Positions 36,001-51,000 of a stretch of DNA of 64,000 nucleotides are shown here, piece by piece. Source of the stretch: Sinonovacula constricta (Eukaryota; Mollusca; Bivalvia; Cardiida; Solecurtidae); the NCBI GenBank assembly GCA_007844125.1, contig CM017567.1, positions 7,396,783 to 7,460,782 of the forward strand. Reading direction: 5' to 3'. Each line of letters starts with the position of its first letter. Position 1 is the stretch's first letter. The notes under the pieces were generated by a model that was given only the letters and a program-made list of their open reading frames with translations, did not search any database and was not told the origin of the DNA. Both the position numbers and the translations under genes were made by a program.

Positions 36001-39000
36001 ATATATTATACCTTGTGAAACTATGTTCCAGAAGAGAAAAAATATTGCAAGAGATTACCTGAACTTGAGTTCTTTGACTATTTAAAACAAAATACACAAT
36101 TACACCACAAAAGAATAAGCATCAACCTTTGTACACTTGTTTAATTTCGTTATTTTTTGTACACATTCAATTATACACTAGTATACAGTAAGGAAATATG
36201 TAAGTAATATTAAGTTTTGTAATTCTCCCTATGTTTCATAAAATCACCATTACATTTACATGTGTATCAACTGATATAAATGGAACTAAAAGAGAATTAT
36301 TCCATCATTAGCCTGCTATTTCAGTTATTTACCATATTTTGAGACTTATGAACAGATCATCAAAGGAACTTTAATATAAGTTACACTACTGGTACAAGTA
36401 AATACCAAATAATTTTAACTTAAATTTTTATTGTATGTCAACCAACTTAACACAAAATGTAAGCTCACCTCATCAAAGTCTGCAATTATTTCATTAAGGA
36501 GTCTAAGGCACTCTACCCCTTCATTGTTGCCCTCCAGCTCGATGTAGAACTCAGAGAAGTTGGTGATAGAGGCAAACATGACACATGTGCACTCACAGTC
36601 CTTGTAGTACAGGTTCTCCTGGATAATATTTTAATGATGACAGTTGTAAATGAAAATACTAGTATACTGGTGGTGCGGGCGGGGAGATATTCACTAAACA
36701 TGGACAATTTAATCTTTTAAATAATGCCTTCATGACTGAAATATATACATCACAATCAAAATTAATATGCATTTTCTTATCAATTAAATGACCATGAAGT
36801 TTATCATAAAATATGGCATTGAGATCTATATTGTATTAACTCTCACTGCTATGCTTACTTTGATTAGGTTTAGACAAATAGTGTGGACCCAGATCACCCA
36901 CGCAACACTTCCACTTTAATCAGGATCTGCACTTTTCACTGTCCCATATCTATAAAGGTGTTTTTTATCTAAGCAGTTGTTAGGAGATGAGGAAGACTGA
37001 CTGATTATATCAAAAGGGAATTAATCAACATATACTACAGTTCTATACATTAAAACACAGTTATCTCCCCTGTAAAAAGGTTCATTTAGTTACCTATAGC
37101 ATGTTTTATTTTAGGCAATGTAAAATCACTGTCATTTACTATCAACTACATGTTGAGGTAGTTGCATGTATTGCATGTTAGCAAATATATTTTCAAGATT
37201 TTGTAATTGCATAGTACATGTACTAAATGTAGCATCAAATATTGGTTCCTGGTAGACAGCATTTCAGACTGACCAATGAACCAGTGGTAAAAACTTACCT
37301 CATCCTTCTGGCCCACTCTCTTCAGAAAATGTTCCGCTACATGTAGAGGTAAAATATTGGCTACAAGTTTCAGATTATAGGCTCTCAAACTTTCCATCTC
37401 TTCTTTTTCCTCAGTTGCCTGCCAATATATCAAGAAGATTTGTTGTATGACATACATATCAAACTTCTGTTTAAAGTACGTGACAGAAAGTATTTAAATG
37501 ACAGAAAGTATGTTTACATGATAGATGGTATAATATTAAACTGACAGAAAGAATAATATTTACCCACCAGAAAGTATATTTACATGACAAACATCAGATT
37601 ATTAGGACAGAAAGTATAATAATAATGTGAAAGAAAGTAGAACATTAACAACACCAAAAGTAAAGTATTTACGTGACGCCTTATGGGAAATTCATGTTTC
37701 CGGCTTACCTGGACTTTCCAGAGGAAGTCGAGTCTGGATGTTGACTCAACCTGTTGAGCATGGAGGAAGAGGATGATGATGAACATGGACAGCAGCACAA
37801 TGGTCTCCCACTTCAGGGCGATGTTTGTCACTGGCGCATCTATACCCTTACTGATAGATGGGATCATAGATTTATATAACATCAAGATCAAGACTGAAAA
37901 CAAATGCACACCTCCTACCAAGTTTAAGGATTGTGGGCTTAAAGTGACCTTAAGATATAGATCAACAATCACATGATGCCATAAACTTGACCTCTGTGCC
38001 AACCATAACCTGGGGTCACCTTCTCGTCATGACCAATGAACCTTCCAAGTTTGAGGAAAGTAGATTCAGGCAATCATTTGTAATTAATTAAAAACAAAGT
38101 AGTTAACCAGTTGCCTGACCAACATCTGTAAAACATCATTTCCCCTTTTCTTTGAAGGGCTTCATAAACAATAACTACACCATAAGTTAGTAAACTTAAC
38201 CATAACATATGCAATAGTTCATGTTACACCAGGTACATGTATACCTACTCAGCTCTAGCCTTTAGAAGAATGTCCCTGTTGTCATATATATGGAAGAACT
38301 CCACTTCCACAAGGATGATGTAGACCCCAGAACTAAGCAACAACATCAGCTTGACAATACTGGAGCCGTGAACATAGACTGCACTGCTGATCATGGCCAG
38401 ACACACACAGAAAGTGATGTACTGAAAATAATAATTACCTGGATATATATTTTATCATCTTGGAGATTTTTCCACGTTTCTATCAGCAGCTTAGTAACTC
38501 TGACATTTCCTAGATATTCTTTAATACTTTAATTTTTTAATAAAATTTACCACAGCAAATCTTTCTTGTAAATAATTGGGTATTTAAATAATGTTTTGTG
38601 TAGAAACTTGATCATATTAAGTCAAAGAATGCAATCTGTATGTAAGAAAAATAAAATTAGGTATCTAATATTTAAACTTAAATTAGAAACATTTTGAGTA
38701 AAGAAGGTTTCTGCAACCATTTCTAGGCAGAACATAAAGTCAGCAAAAGTTATTGAACTTGTCACACCATAAAATACAAATGATAAGGAAAATTCCCAAT
38801 TGAAATGATGCCCATAATGTTGTTTTTCTTGGTAAATTTAATGATATTGTTGAAAATACATAAGACAGATGGCACTTAGGAATACAATGCTTGAAGTGAT
38901 GTCATTTTGTTTTTGCAGAATGTTCAGTGATCTTGTTACAGCAACTTGTATATAAGATGAATGCTAGTGAAACTTAGGTATAAACAGTTAATAAAAAGTG

Positions 39001-42000
39001 ATTAACAGATCCAGACTTAAATATTTGTCAATAAGGCATGTTTCTTGTGACTCAACACATTAATATATTTTTATAAAGACAATATATGTTAAAGGCTTAG
39101 AAACCAACACTGTACTAGTGAAGGGTATAAAGAAGTGTTTTCGTATCATTTTTAGCTCTTCACTGCAGTGGGCTGAGTAGCTATAAAAATTTGAGGAATG
39201 GAGTCCGAGATCATCCTCTAGCATATGATTGGTCAAATTTTAGCCAATCAGAAACTTGAGCTTAATGTTTTATAAACTTGGACCCTGGTCATTTGTAAAT
39301 TCTCTTCCTCCACTTATAGAAGCTGGATATGTCCATCTTAATTGTGTTTTGGTAATCTCAATATTGTTCAATAAAAAGAAATATAATCAGCTTACCTTGA
39401 TTCTGTTCAAATAAATTTGGAATCCTTACCTCTGGATAATGTGAGGTTGGTGTGTGAGGGTTACAGACAGATGTTTGTGTTTCCATGGTGATGTTAGAGA
39501 TGAGGATTAAGGTCATGTTGACCTGGGAGACAGGCACATGGAAAAGTTTTGCAAGGCACTGCAGCAGACTGCCTCTATCCATTACCATCTGTAACAGCAA
39601 AGGTAATAGGTAATTAAAGAACTGAAAGCACTGATTGGTTGGTGTAAGTTTTATCTTGTAAGAAATTCAATATATGCAAACAATGGTCACTTTAAATATG
39701 TCCATGGTAAATTGACTGTGCAACAACTAGGAAATCATGCAAGTCTTAGGCCAAAAAACAAAGAACTCTTCCACATTATAGATAATACATTAGTAAAAGA
39801 TCTACAACACTGTCTCTAAATCCAATTGTAGAAACTATTATAGTAAAGCTTTGATAAAATGAAAATGTCACTTTTGTTGACAATTACCTTTTCTTAACAC
39901 TAAAATAATAAGAACAACAGTATGCTAACTCTAACTTTTGTAACCCAATGTTTTATGATGTCTTAGGAGGTTAAAAGTGAGCAGATTGACAGGTCCACAT
40001 AAATCCGTACAAGATTATTGCCCTTGTGATTATCTAAATTTTGACCATTCTGCCCCGGTGACCTGCAGGACCACATGACCTGCAAGGAATACCTGTCACT
40101 GCACTAACGGGCTGCATTGAATTGTGTATTGTGCAGCTTTAAGATGTAACTGTCATCAAGTCACATTGGACCTACTGATCTTTAATATCACTTTTCACCA
40201 ATTTCCCAAGGACAAAAGCTAGTGAAAAGTTTGGGCAAGTAAGACCAAAGAAAGTAAGCTGTGTTCGGTGCATTCTAAAGAATGTTTTGTGTTTAAAACA
40301 AATTATTCTGAGTAACATTGGATTTCAATTAAAATAAAAAACTTATTTAGATGATGAATGCAGTGTGGACACTTTTAAACTTCCCATGCAAAACAGACCT
40401 CAGGCTCAATAAACCAAGTGTTCTGCCCAATCAGCACCAAGTTTGAGGTTTAATTTATTAAAACCTTTTTCTAATTCTACAAAATAGTGGGCTAGTGATA
40501 CTTTATTATTTTTATCAAAACAGAACTACTCTGTCCCTGTGAACAAAATATTGCTTATCACTTTTTCTTTCACTAGGCATTTGTAAATCACCAGTTGTTA
40601 CTTCATTAATCAATAAGGCCTTAATTTATTGTATTGACATTCAATCCTGATTAAACACTAAAGACTTGCAATTTCAGTTTGTCTATGTTTGTCTCTAAAG
40701 AGAAACAGATTCAAAATTATATTTGTGAGTCATTGGTTTTAGTGGTAACTTTTATTCAGATTCTAGGCATAAATTTCTAGTATAATTGTGCAAATACATT
40801 TTATGCATAAAAAAATTAGGTCAAAACAAAGGGTTGCCTGAGAAGCAAACCATCAACCAAGTTTCTGCGGTCATTTATGTTTGTCTTTGCTCGTTAGAAA
40901 TGTGTCAAAGCTTTTCCAAACAATTCCCAACTACAGGTAGATTTATAACTGGTATTATACAAAAGACATCATTAGACATCAATACACAGACAGATGGAAT
41001 TAACTTCATTGCATAATTATGTATAGGATAGACCACGAGTAACCGTTGTCTACGAGATTTAGAGGCGAGCGAAGCGAGCTGAGAAATCTCGTAGACAACG
41101 GTTACGAGTGGTCTATCTGACTTAGACCACACGAATGCAAAACCCCGAAATTCTCGTGCACAAAGCAATGTATGGTCTACACTTTACAAGCCGATATACA
41201 AACTTTTGTCACTCACAATTTGTGAATAAAAGTAGTCAGATGTATTTAAAGTTTTAGTAAAATGAGTGATGGATTTTGTTTAACGCAACTCTGCGAGTTA
41301 AACGATGTAACTATCAACGAGCTTGACTAGTTAGCGACTTAAGACATTTGGAATCAAAAACGAGCATTACTAAACGATTTGACTATGTAGAAGCTGCAAC
41401 TGAAGAACAGTTGCAGCAACGCAGAATTACAGTGAAAACAAGGAAACAAAATAGCTGGGTGATGTTGTGCTACAAAGAATGGGCTGAGTGGAGAAACACC
41501 CAAGCTGAAACACTTCTTGGTGACAGTGGCCTCGTTCCAGCGACTTCAGGCAACCAGTCTCTGTATTCCATGGATTACTGGTTATCTAGATTCATTAAAG
41601 AGTGTCGTCGAAAAGATGGTTCCCCTTACCCACCGAATACTTTGTACAACATTGCCGCATCAGCGAACTCTACGAGACGTACACGGTCGATCAGATGTGA
41701 ACATGTTTGACTTTAAGGATACACACTTCACTGAATTCAGAAAGCAGCTTGACAGCCGTATGAAAGAATTAACCAATCAAGGTAGGTAACAATGCATTTC
41801 ACTAATCAGTCATTGAAATATTAAGTTAATTATTTTCATATTGTGTCAGTAAGATAATTTTATCATTTAGTGAGTAATTTTGTTGTAATTTTAGTTAGTC
41901 ATTTAATCAAATTAAAAAAAAACAACTTTAGTAGTTTTAAAGTTAGTGTTATATTTTTGCCATTCGAAAAAAAAAAACACACAACAGAAACAACAAACAA

Positions 42001-45000
42001 ATGTTTCGGTGTTTTAATATAAAAAAAAGTTTGCCCTTTCAACAGTCAATTTGAAATTTCGTAAGCTAACAACATCATCATCATCATCAACAATAATAAT
42101 AATAAATGATGATGATGCATCATCATCATGATACTGATGATGATGTAGTACAAGCAATGATGATTATAATTTTCTTATTGTCGGAGTGTTACATATTTAA
42201 CAATAGGAATAATTTCTAACACGTAACGAAAATCCTTATGTTTCAATGTAAATGAAAAGGGAAGTAACTCAAAGATATTTATCTGTAAAATCTACAAAGT
42301 ATTTTTGCTAATCGGTCAACGTAATATATAAGTCAGTTTTACTGTGTGTTTATTTAAAAAAAAATTGTTTAATTTTTGTGTATTTTAGGTGTAGGAATTC
42401 ACAGAAATCGGGCTGATCCAGTGACAGATGAGGATGAGATGAAGTTGTGGGACACTGGTGTTATTGGTTACGCAAACGCAAAATCATTAAGCTACGCTGT
42501 GTTTCTTACAACTGTAAAATATTTGGTTTTAGAGGTGGTGATGAACATCGAAATCTAGATGCCAATCAGTATTCTTTAAGGATTGAAAATGGAAATAAAG
42601 TTCTTGTTTTCGAAGGAAGAAATAGTAAGAATGTTCAAGGTAGATTACATCAGAGGAAAGTTGAACCGAAATTATTAAAGCTACATTCTATGGCTGGAAA
42701 TTGTTACCATGTATTGAAAATGAAACAAAATACACGTTGTACATTGTATGTTTATTTAGTTTGTATGCTTAAATGTCCACTTCGTACTATTATGACAAAT
42801 ATGTATCGATAGCACAGTATTACACTAAGCTATCGACCGTTTATTTATTAACATGAGATAGTAAACGAGATGCACGTGCATCACGAACCTTCGTAGACAA
42901 CGCCAAAGAGTTGTCTACGGGATTTAGTCAACGGTAATACTGGCCACTGATTGGCCAGTGGGCGGTAGCTGTGGTCTAAGTAGTGTCATGTGTCACATGA
43001 ATAAAAAAAAGTAAAAAACCCCAGCTAGATCCAATTAAAATTTATAGTACAAACTAGGCTAATTGGATAATCCAGTGCAGATTACAGCAGGGTCAAACAT
43101 CTGCCAATTAAGCCAGATGCACCACCTCTCTTCCTGCCTGCTGCCCCCACCACTGCCCAGGAATGTTGATTGCCCATGACAGATAGGATGCAACAAGAAT
43201 CATAATGGGTTATTCAAAGAAAAAATTGTAATAAATTGTAAATAATGACAATATTGACTTGATACTTCTATGCCTGTAATGGACTAGTATAGTAATGAAC
43301 CATGACTTTAGAAAAGATTTTCAGACACCTATATAGATTTATTCGAGCAAAAAATTATCTCTATTTTCCACATTTTTCGACTAACAAACAAAATTAATAT
43401 GTGTGTTTTTTTAAAGCCATTATTACAACTAGAAAAATGGGTATTTAATCTTTCTTTTGATTAACAGCATACAAAATGCAATACGATTTTAATTTAAGCC
43501 ATGTTAAATGAATACGTGTTATCCAATATGGTTGGCTTTTTGACAGGAGTACTCAACACGCGCTAGCAGTGTGGATCATGCATGAAATCCAGGACAGATA
43601 ATCATGTCAGGTTTTAAAACAAGCTGCGATTTAGTTTGCTGTTTTATGATAATTAAAGGTGAAAATGTAGGCAAAAGATGTTTTCTTACCTTTTTTTAAC
43701 CAAATGGAAACAAAAATTGTAAAAACTAAAATCGTTTTAATTGACCTTAAACATTTAATACTTTATACGTACTTTAAAATGTTCTAGAAAAACTTTTAAT
43801 CCAGAATAAGTATACTTATGTTTTACACTGCATAACAGCTTGAGTTTTATCAAACAAATGTCAAGTGATGAGGTCAAAACTATGTAACAGATATTTTATG
43901 TCCATAATATTATTTATTTTCTGAACACTGTTGTAACACATAAGAACATTTTTACAATTATTTAAGTTCTAGACTTTAAAAATAAGTAGCAGGGCAATTT
44001 CTCACAAAGAAAAAAAACATATCCTACCAATGGAGAGACAGCAGCGACATACATCACAGTAACCACGACAACCAGGATAAACTGTCGCAGCCAGCGTGTT
44101 ACAGCTATCTTGGTGGCGACCGTGCGGAGACCTTTTGGCATCGCCTGGCACACCTCTGCTAGGCACAGCAGGAAAATACACAGCATGCTAAAGACACATA
44201 CTGGATACACCACCACCATCACTACTGACCTGGGGGAATAGAAAAGGAAACTGGAATAATTTAAAGGATCTATATTCTGCTACCATAAACTTGTAAGCTT
44301 TCATAAGAACTGCAAGTTCAAATCAGTCAACATTTTAAGTTGTCAATTTCAATATTTTCACCTGAAAGAGTGAGATTTTGTCATATTTTAAACAGACCTT
44401 ACTGGAAATGTCTCTAGAAATAACCCTAACTGGGAAAAAACTGATTATGATATCATAAACATGATAATTTGAGAAAAACAACTTTTGCAAATCATTATTA
44501 TCAGGAAGGTTTTTGATCATTGTTTTGTTCAATATTGACTTTTATTATGTGCAACGAAACAGGGATATATGATAAAGTTAATAAAGAATTGATAAAAATT
44601 CCATTGTGTACTTATATAAGACACCCTCTTTGGCAACTAGTTCTGTCAAAGACATCATAATGGTCATTTGAAAGGAAATGTCAAAAATTTTCGAACCCAC
44701 TGATTTTATATAATGCTGCAAAGTGGCAAGTTTACTTCTGCGCCGTATGACCTGTAAAGTGTAGGTGTGCCGTAAAACCCAAAATACAAATACAGCAAGT
44801 TTATAACTTGAAATAAACACAGAAACTTACCATGTAAAATAGTAAATATGTTTCTTCTGTTCATATCAAACACATTAGACATTCAGTTAAAATATTATAC
44901 TGGCAATGAATAGACATTTTTACCTTTTTGCTCCTTAGATAGATAGATAGCACACATATACTGTACATGTACATTTAAAACATCTTTTTTTTATTTTAAG

Positions 45001-48000
45001 TACAATGCATATATCGCAATGAATAGTATTGCCAAAAGCTATTTAATTAGTATATGGATTTCCATATACATAATCTTTGTAAATCTTTTGGATCATGGGA
45101 CCTCACATTTTCATGTCTACCTATTTCAAGGTTTACTGCTCCCCTTTTTTTTCCTCAATGTAGGACCATTACAGTTGCTGACAGTCAAAAAATTATTTGT
45201 GTGTGGTGTGAAATTCTGTCCACTAAGCATATCTATTTCATGTCCGAGTCAGGACGAGAGACCATCATAGTGTCACTGCAATGTACTTCTAAAAAACTAA
45301 TACAAACTAATCTAACTCTACTCACTCACCAGGGTATAATGAGGACTTCAATGACACAGATGAGCAACAATAGAATGCAGGTGCATCCAAGATGAGATGT
45401 AAACATTGTGTCACGCACACGGCAAAACTGCAACAGAAGTAAGATTCATGAACTTATACCATTGCATTTTCTCAGTCTAAAGCTACTGCATGCATCTGGA
45501 GAGGAATGGTGCACTCAGAATTAAATAGATTCAAATCACAAGGGTGTAATAGGTAGGAAATAGTTAATTTTTTAACTCTGTTTATTTCGGTAGAATCTGG
45601 TAGCATGTATGAGCATTTTTTTATACCTAACTTAAGTTAAAATGCAAAATCATATAGAAAGTATTGCATGTTTAATAAAAATGGTTTCTATTATCGGATG
45701 TTAGTGACTCTGATGTACCTTTTGTGCCAATGTATTATATTTTAGAAGAGGTGTTTATTAGCAGCTCAAATCTTGTCTGCTTTCCAGTTTCACCACACAA
45801 ACAGCGCTTATGAGTGCTTTGATTTGTTTTTTGTTTTGTTCCATCATGCCATTATATTATATCTGAAAAACTACGGTAGAAGAAAACTTTGACCCTGTTT
45901 ATAATCAAATTGAACAATTTTAAAATAAACTGTAAAGGCTGTAATGAACAAGAGCTTACATTTCAAGCTTTGTACATAAGCAAGTGATGAAACACAGCAA
46001 TATTAAGGAACCATATACAGTGTTTCTAGTTGCTAGAAATATGTTAAGATAAAGACCAACATAAAATCTGCTAATACTAGGTATTGTAAGCATACACTAC
46101 CACATCACATTACCTTTTCTTCTAGTTCTTGTCTTCTGAAGGTGAGAAGGATTGGACGGACATGTTCTGACCTCAGCCGCTCTATGCTGCGGGCATCAAT
46201 TGCACGTCCAAGATACTCATTTACCTCTTCTTCCAAGTCTTTGGGCTCCTGATGAGCACCAAATCCAAGTCTGTGCATCAGATAATAGATAAAAGATCAA
46301 GTAGTAGGTTTAATAAACCTTAGAATGGAAAATTATTACATTTCATGTAAACATTTCTTTAGGAAACAATGCTACAATAAGATAATTGGCATTTTAAATG
46401 ATGTATTATAATAGATGTATTTTGCAACATACTTTTAACATTTAGTTCATAAGACTGGCAAGAGTATTGGCATTCAAATTGTGTGATTGGTATTCAAACT
46501 GGTTGATAGAACTGGCAAACAACTAACCTGGTTGGAAGTCAGAATTACTGCAATTCAAATAAAAAAACTTCCTTATTTGACACATAAGTGAAAAAGACCA
46601 ATATGTGTCTCGATCACTAAGTGGCAAGTAACTGGCAGGTAAGTGGTAACAATTAAGATTTAAATATAATGAGAATTTTATAACTGAAAAGGGTAGTCAG
46701 CTAGAAGAAACACAAATCAGAAGAGTACAGCAAAGGAACAACCTGTTGTGTTAAAATATTTGTCTGAGTTGAATGATTTTCTACTTTGTCAAAAGTTTCA
46801 TTCACTCTCACATACCTGTAAGTGTAAAAGTTTACATACTTGCTGTGAATATTTCCATTGGCATCCTCCCCAAAGCCTAGGTTCTTCATGCCCTTGCTGA
46901 GGTTGGTGCTGGTGTGTTGACGGCTGATACTTGTCATGCTGGCTCTCTGTTCCTGATGAGAAGACATGATGGTAGTAAGGTGATATTGTGAAATATAGTA
47001 TATATAGCCCAATGAACGAGAGCACAAAATGTCAACAACTAAACATGGTGTCATCACTCAGCAAAATGGTCTATTGAACATGATGTTAAGAGTGACAGTG
47101 TCTTTCACCATTCAACATTTCTATTAAAATTGACATACCTAGAACAACTTGTGTAAAATGTTGACACCATAGGTTATTTTCCATTGTAACAAAAGTTGTA
47201 AACAATATTACAATATTATATGGTGAATCTCATGCCTTCAGGTAAGTTTTGCTTTACAGAAGGCCAATTATCAGCCCTTGGCTCGCTCCACATATTATTG
47301 TCTAAATCATCATCATCATAAAGCATCAACAAGGGACCACTGATTTACCAAGTGAGCTAAAACTCAGACAGCTCAAGTACCTTATAGCACATTGCTCATT
47401 CCATCATTTAATTATCATCAACAACAACCATCAACCATTGTCATCATTATCATCATATTCCTAGCCTAGGCCGTAAATCTTTAAGCAGTACATTTGAACG
47501 TTGTGATCTCAGAACAAATGTTACATAACAAATGATTTTGTAACAATTTATTTTCTCATAAAACTGCTTGTTGACAAAAATACCGTCCAACTTTTAATGG
47601 GGTATGTGCAGGTGTTGTGGTCGTACAACTAATGGTAATTTACAAACACTTCTATGGTATCCCTACCTTATCCCTGTGGACCCCATTCTTGATGAGGAAT
47701 GTGCGGATGTTGTGGTCTCGGAGGTACTGGTTCCTTTCATGACCATTCCCCTCCTCCACCTCAAAGTCTCCATTCAGATACTTCAATGTCTCCTCCGTGA
47801 TGTGCACACGTCTGCAAAACACATTGCGTGATATAATAAAAGGTAATTCATTATATTTCACACAATATTAACCCTTATCATGCTAAGTTTGTCAATTAGT
47901 AAATTTGCTAAGAATGTCATTTACCGGTAAAGAGACATATTGATAGAGTTATACCAGCAAATAGTGACCATCTTGATCAGACAGCTCCAAGATCAATTCC

Positions 48001-51000
48001 AACTTAGCAGGATGTGAGTTTATTTAAATGCCTGGAATACACACAGACGAGGGATTGGTTTGATTCTTCCTTTGGTACGGCACACCAACACATTATCCAC
48101 CTATTGACAGCATCCAACTATAAATGGCTGAGGAAGACCCAAGTTAAATGTCTGATAGAACCACTGGTGCACTGCAGGTCAGCTGGAATACCTAGCCATA
48201 TGAAAGTCTCACCTCAGCTGGAAATCAAACACACAGTGAGGGTTTGAGGAGTGGCATGCTGATGACTTAAGCTTTTTGGCCATTGTTGCCACAGTGGTCA
48301 ATGAAGTGGTGCTTATAACACATACAGAAACATCTTTAGGACAATATTCAACACTGATAGGAAGTCATCATCATTACCATCTTTAAATTAACAATTGCTA
48401 TAATTTTATTTTCAGCATTTAATCTTTAGAAACATTATACCTAATCTTTTAAGAGATAATTGATTAATTACAATTTGATCTATCATACAAGTTGCTCTTG
48501 AAACTATTTGCTGTCCAACATTTTGATAAGCCATCATGTCACTGGAATGCAAAATGAAGATGGAAATTGATATATGCAAAATATGTTGCTGATTCTTCAT
48601 CACCAGTTTGTTGACAACAAGCAGATGTTTCGCTACAAAGAATGGTAGAATTATACTACAGTTGTTACATTTCAGAAGAACAGTTTCCTCATTATATTCT
48701 GATTCTAGAAAACAACAATAAACTTGTATATATTTCCAGTTGTAATGTGCTACATGTGAAGGATCTGGACAGAATCAGGCATTTTGATCATTGTGTCTAT
48801 GACTGACCCTGGTATCCCACCAGCCTCCATCTTGTTGGCAAGGGTGACATCATTGGACCAGACATCAAACTGCCACTTTCTCAATCCCAGCACCCCACAA
48901 TGGACCCGGCCTGTGTGGATTCCTACACGCATGTTGACCTCTGTCCCTGTCACATTACGGATCAGCCTGGAATGATGGATTGATGATGGAATCAAGGACT
49001 GGGTTACATCGCTTATCAGGCAATAGTTATTGCTAAGCAGTATACATTTAAGTTATGCTTGTACTAACAGCATGTAAAGACTGAGATTGGACACTATGAG
49101 TCTACGATCAGTAAACTGCTTAAAATATGTATAAGGTCTGTTTGGGCATAGAATATATCAATATCAACTTATTATTGCATTTTCTTTGGAAGCTGTATTT
49201 AGCTTAACCTTCCCATGCACCCATTTAACAGATAATCTCTGTAGAATCACAGACATGCCTGCCAAGTGATCAACACTGTATGCTGAGAAGGACCTAACCC
49301 TAACATGTTAATATAATGGTAGAAAAGTTGCTTACAACAAAATAATATGCAGAAGTACAGATAATATCAGATTTGATGTAGCCACATAATCCCATAATTG
49401 ACAACCAAAGACAACATTGTTGGTGTTCATTTACTCCTTCGACAGCAACATCAAGTGTCAAAGAGGGAAAATCAATAGAAAATTGTATTTATATTTTTAG
49501 GAAAATTCCAATGAATGCAATTTATAGTTTGGAAACAACAGAAAGAATGTAGCCAGGGAAGTTTCTCCCTGGTTTGTAACTCTGGACTATACAATGTATG
49601 TACTCACGAGATAGCCTCTATCATGTCAAGGCCCATGTCTATACAGCACTGGGCATGATCAGCCCTGGCCTCAGGCACCCCACACACACAATAGTAACAG
49701 TCACCCAGGATCTTAATTCTGTACGAAATAATCAACACAAAAATATATAGAACAGTCCTAAATTCTCCAGTTATAAACATATTCATAAACATATACTGTC
49801 CATGATACTAAGGATTGCAAATGAACAAATAAACAGGCTATTTTGAATACAAAGGCTGGTCCCATCATTCTATGTATTTTTTTTATGTAAATTATGTTTA
49901 TCATTCGAAAAATTGTAAAGGCATGGTAAGGTACAGTTTACCAACATTGGAGTCAAAAAAGGTAATTTATCAATAAGTGGTGTGAAAAGTAATAGGTTCA
50001 ATCAGTGGCAAATCTAATCTTAAATTATATTTTCCTGGCATATAAAGTTCAATAAAATCTCTCATTCAGAAAATAATCATTACAGCAGAACTAAGTAAAT
50101 AAACATGTGATTGTGATTAAATTGTTATAGTCAGACATATTACTCTTTACAGAATTGTCCATGTAATGTACATTTCTAGCAAGCTTGCAGTGTGTTAGTG
50201 GCTCTACACAGGCCAGCGCTTGTTGTCGTCTTCCATCAATGTTAGCCTGAATTCATCTCATGATATTAGCAGCTAGTGCCACTTAAAACACTTAAATCTA
50301 TCCAAGAGAAATGACATAAACATAGCAAGACATAGAACTGACATATTTTCCCAAAACTGCCAAGACCTTAAACATGACCTTCACCTTAAATATGGCACTG
50401 ACCTCAAATATTACACTTGTAAAATTTATATGTGACAGACATTCATGTGTATATCTTCAATATGGTGGAAATTGATTGAAGTACAAAACAAGAGTAGCCA
50501 TTTAAAAAAGTATGATCTTAAATATGACCTTATATTAACGTATGCCAGACACAGTATGTCGTACGATGGGGAAACTTAAATAAATACTGTAAAAATAGCA
50601 AACCTATTGCCAAGACTCTTGATGTAAAGCATAAGTATCCATTTATAAGGAATAACTTAAAATACTCAGAATGAACTTAAATATTACCTAGACATGAATG
50701 GTCACACTTGTAAATGTTACACATCATCAAGAGAAATTTTCTAAAGTTGAGTACCGGTAAATAATATGAAATTTATGGCTGAGACACGCAAAAGTGCTGG
50801 ATGGAGGCAAGGTTGAACAAATAAACATACAGATAAGGCTAAAGTTACCTGAGACAGTGATTGTCGGCAGCGAGACAGTCAAAGCGGGCGAAAATCTCAT
50901 TCAACAGCTGGACCAGCTCCTGAGCTGTACACTGGGATGACAGTTGGGTGAAACCACACATGTCCGCAAAAACGATGCTGAAAAAATGGACAATTTTATA

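Larger units (their letters stand above)
41027..42980 (+). mobile_element. Crypton-like insertion in the cyclase intron, bounded by hairpins
   Basis: The interval holds a broken tyrosine recombinase (41348-42800). At its left edge is a long hairpin (34-bp arms, 41027-41060 and 41084-41117, two mismatches). At its right edge are smaller hairpins (42892-42919 and 42939-42959). CTTAGACCAC at 41121-41130 and GTGGTCTAAG at 42971-42980 are exact inverses, and GTAGACAAC with GATTTAG occurs at both sides. Typical Cryptons lack terminal inverted repeats, so either this element carries unusual ends or the hairpins belong to a second element. Confidence 0.6.

Noticed and set aside
37580..38002. Single 140-codon minus-strand open frame as one exon
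   Set aside because: Only 37709-37850 matches the cyclase family and fits splice phase; the flanks are intron read-through.
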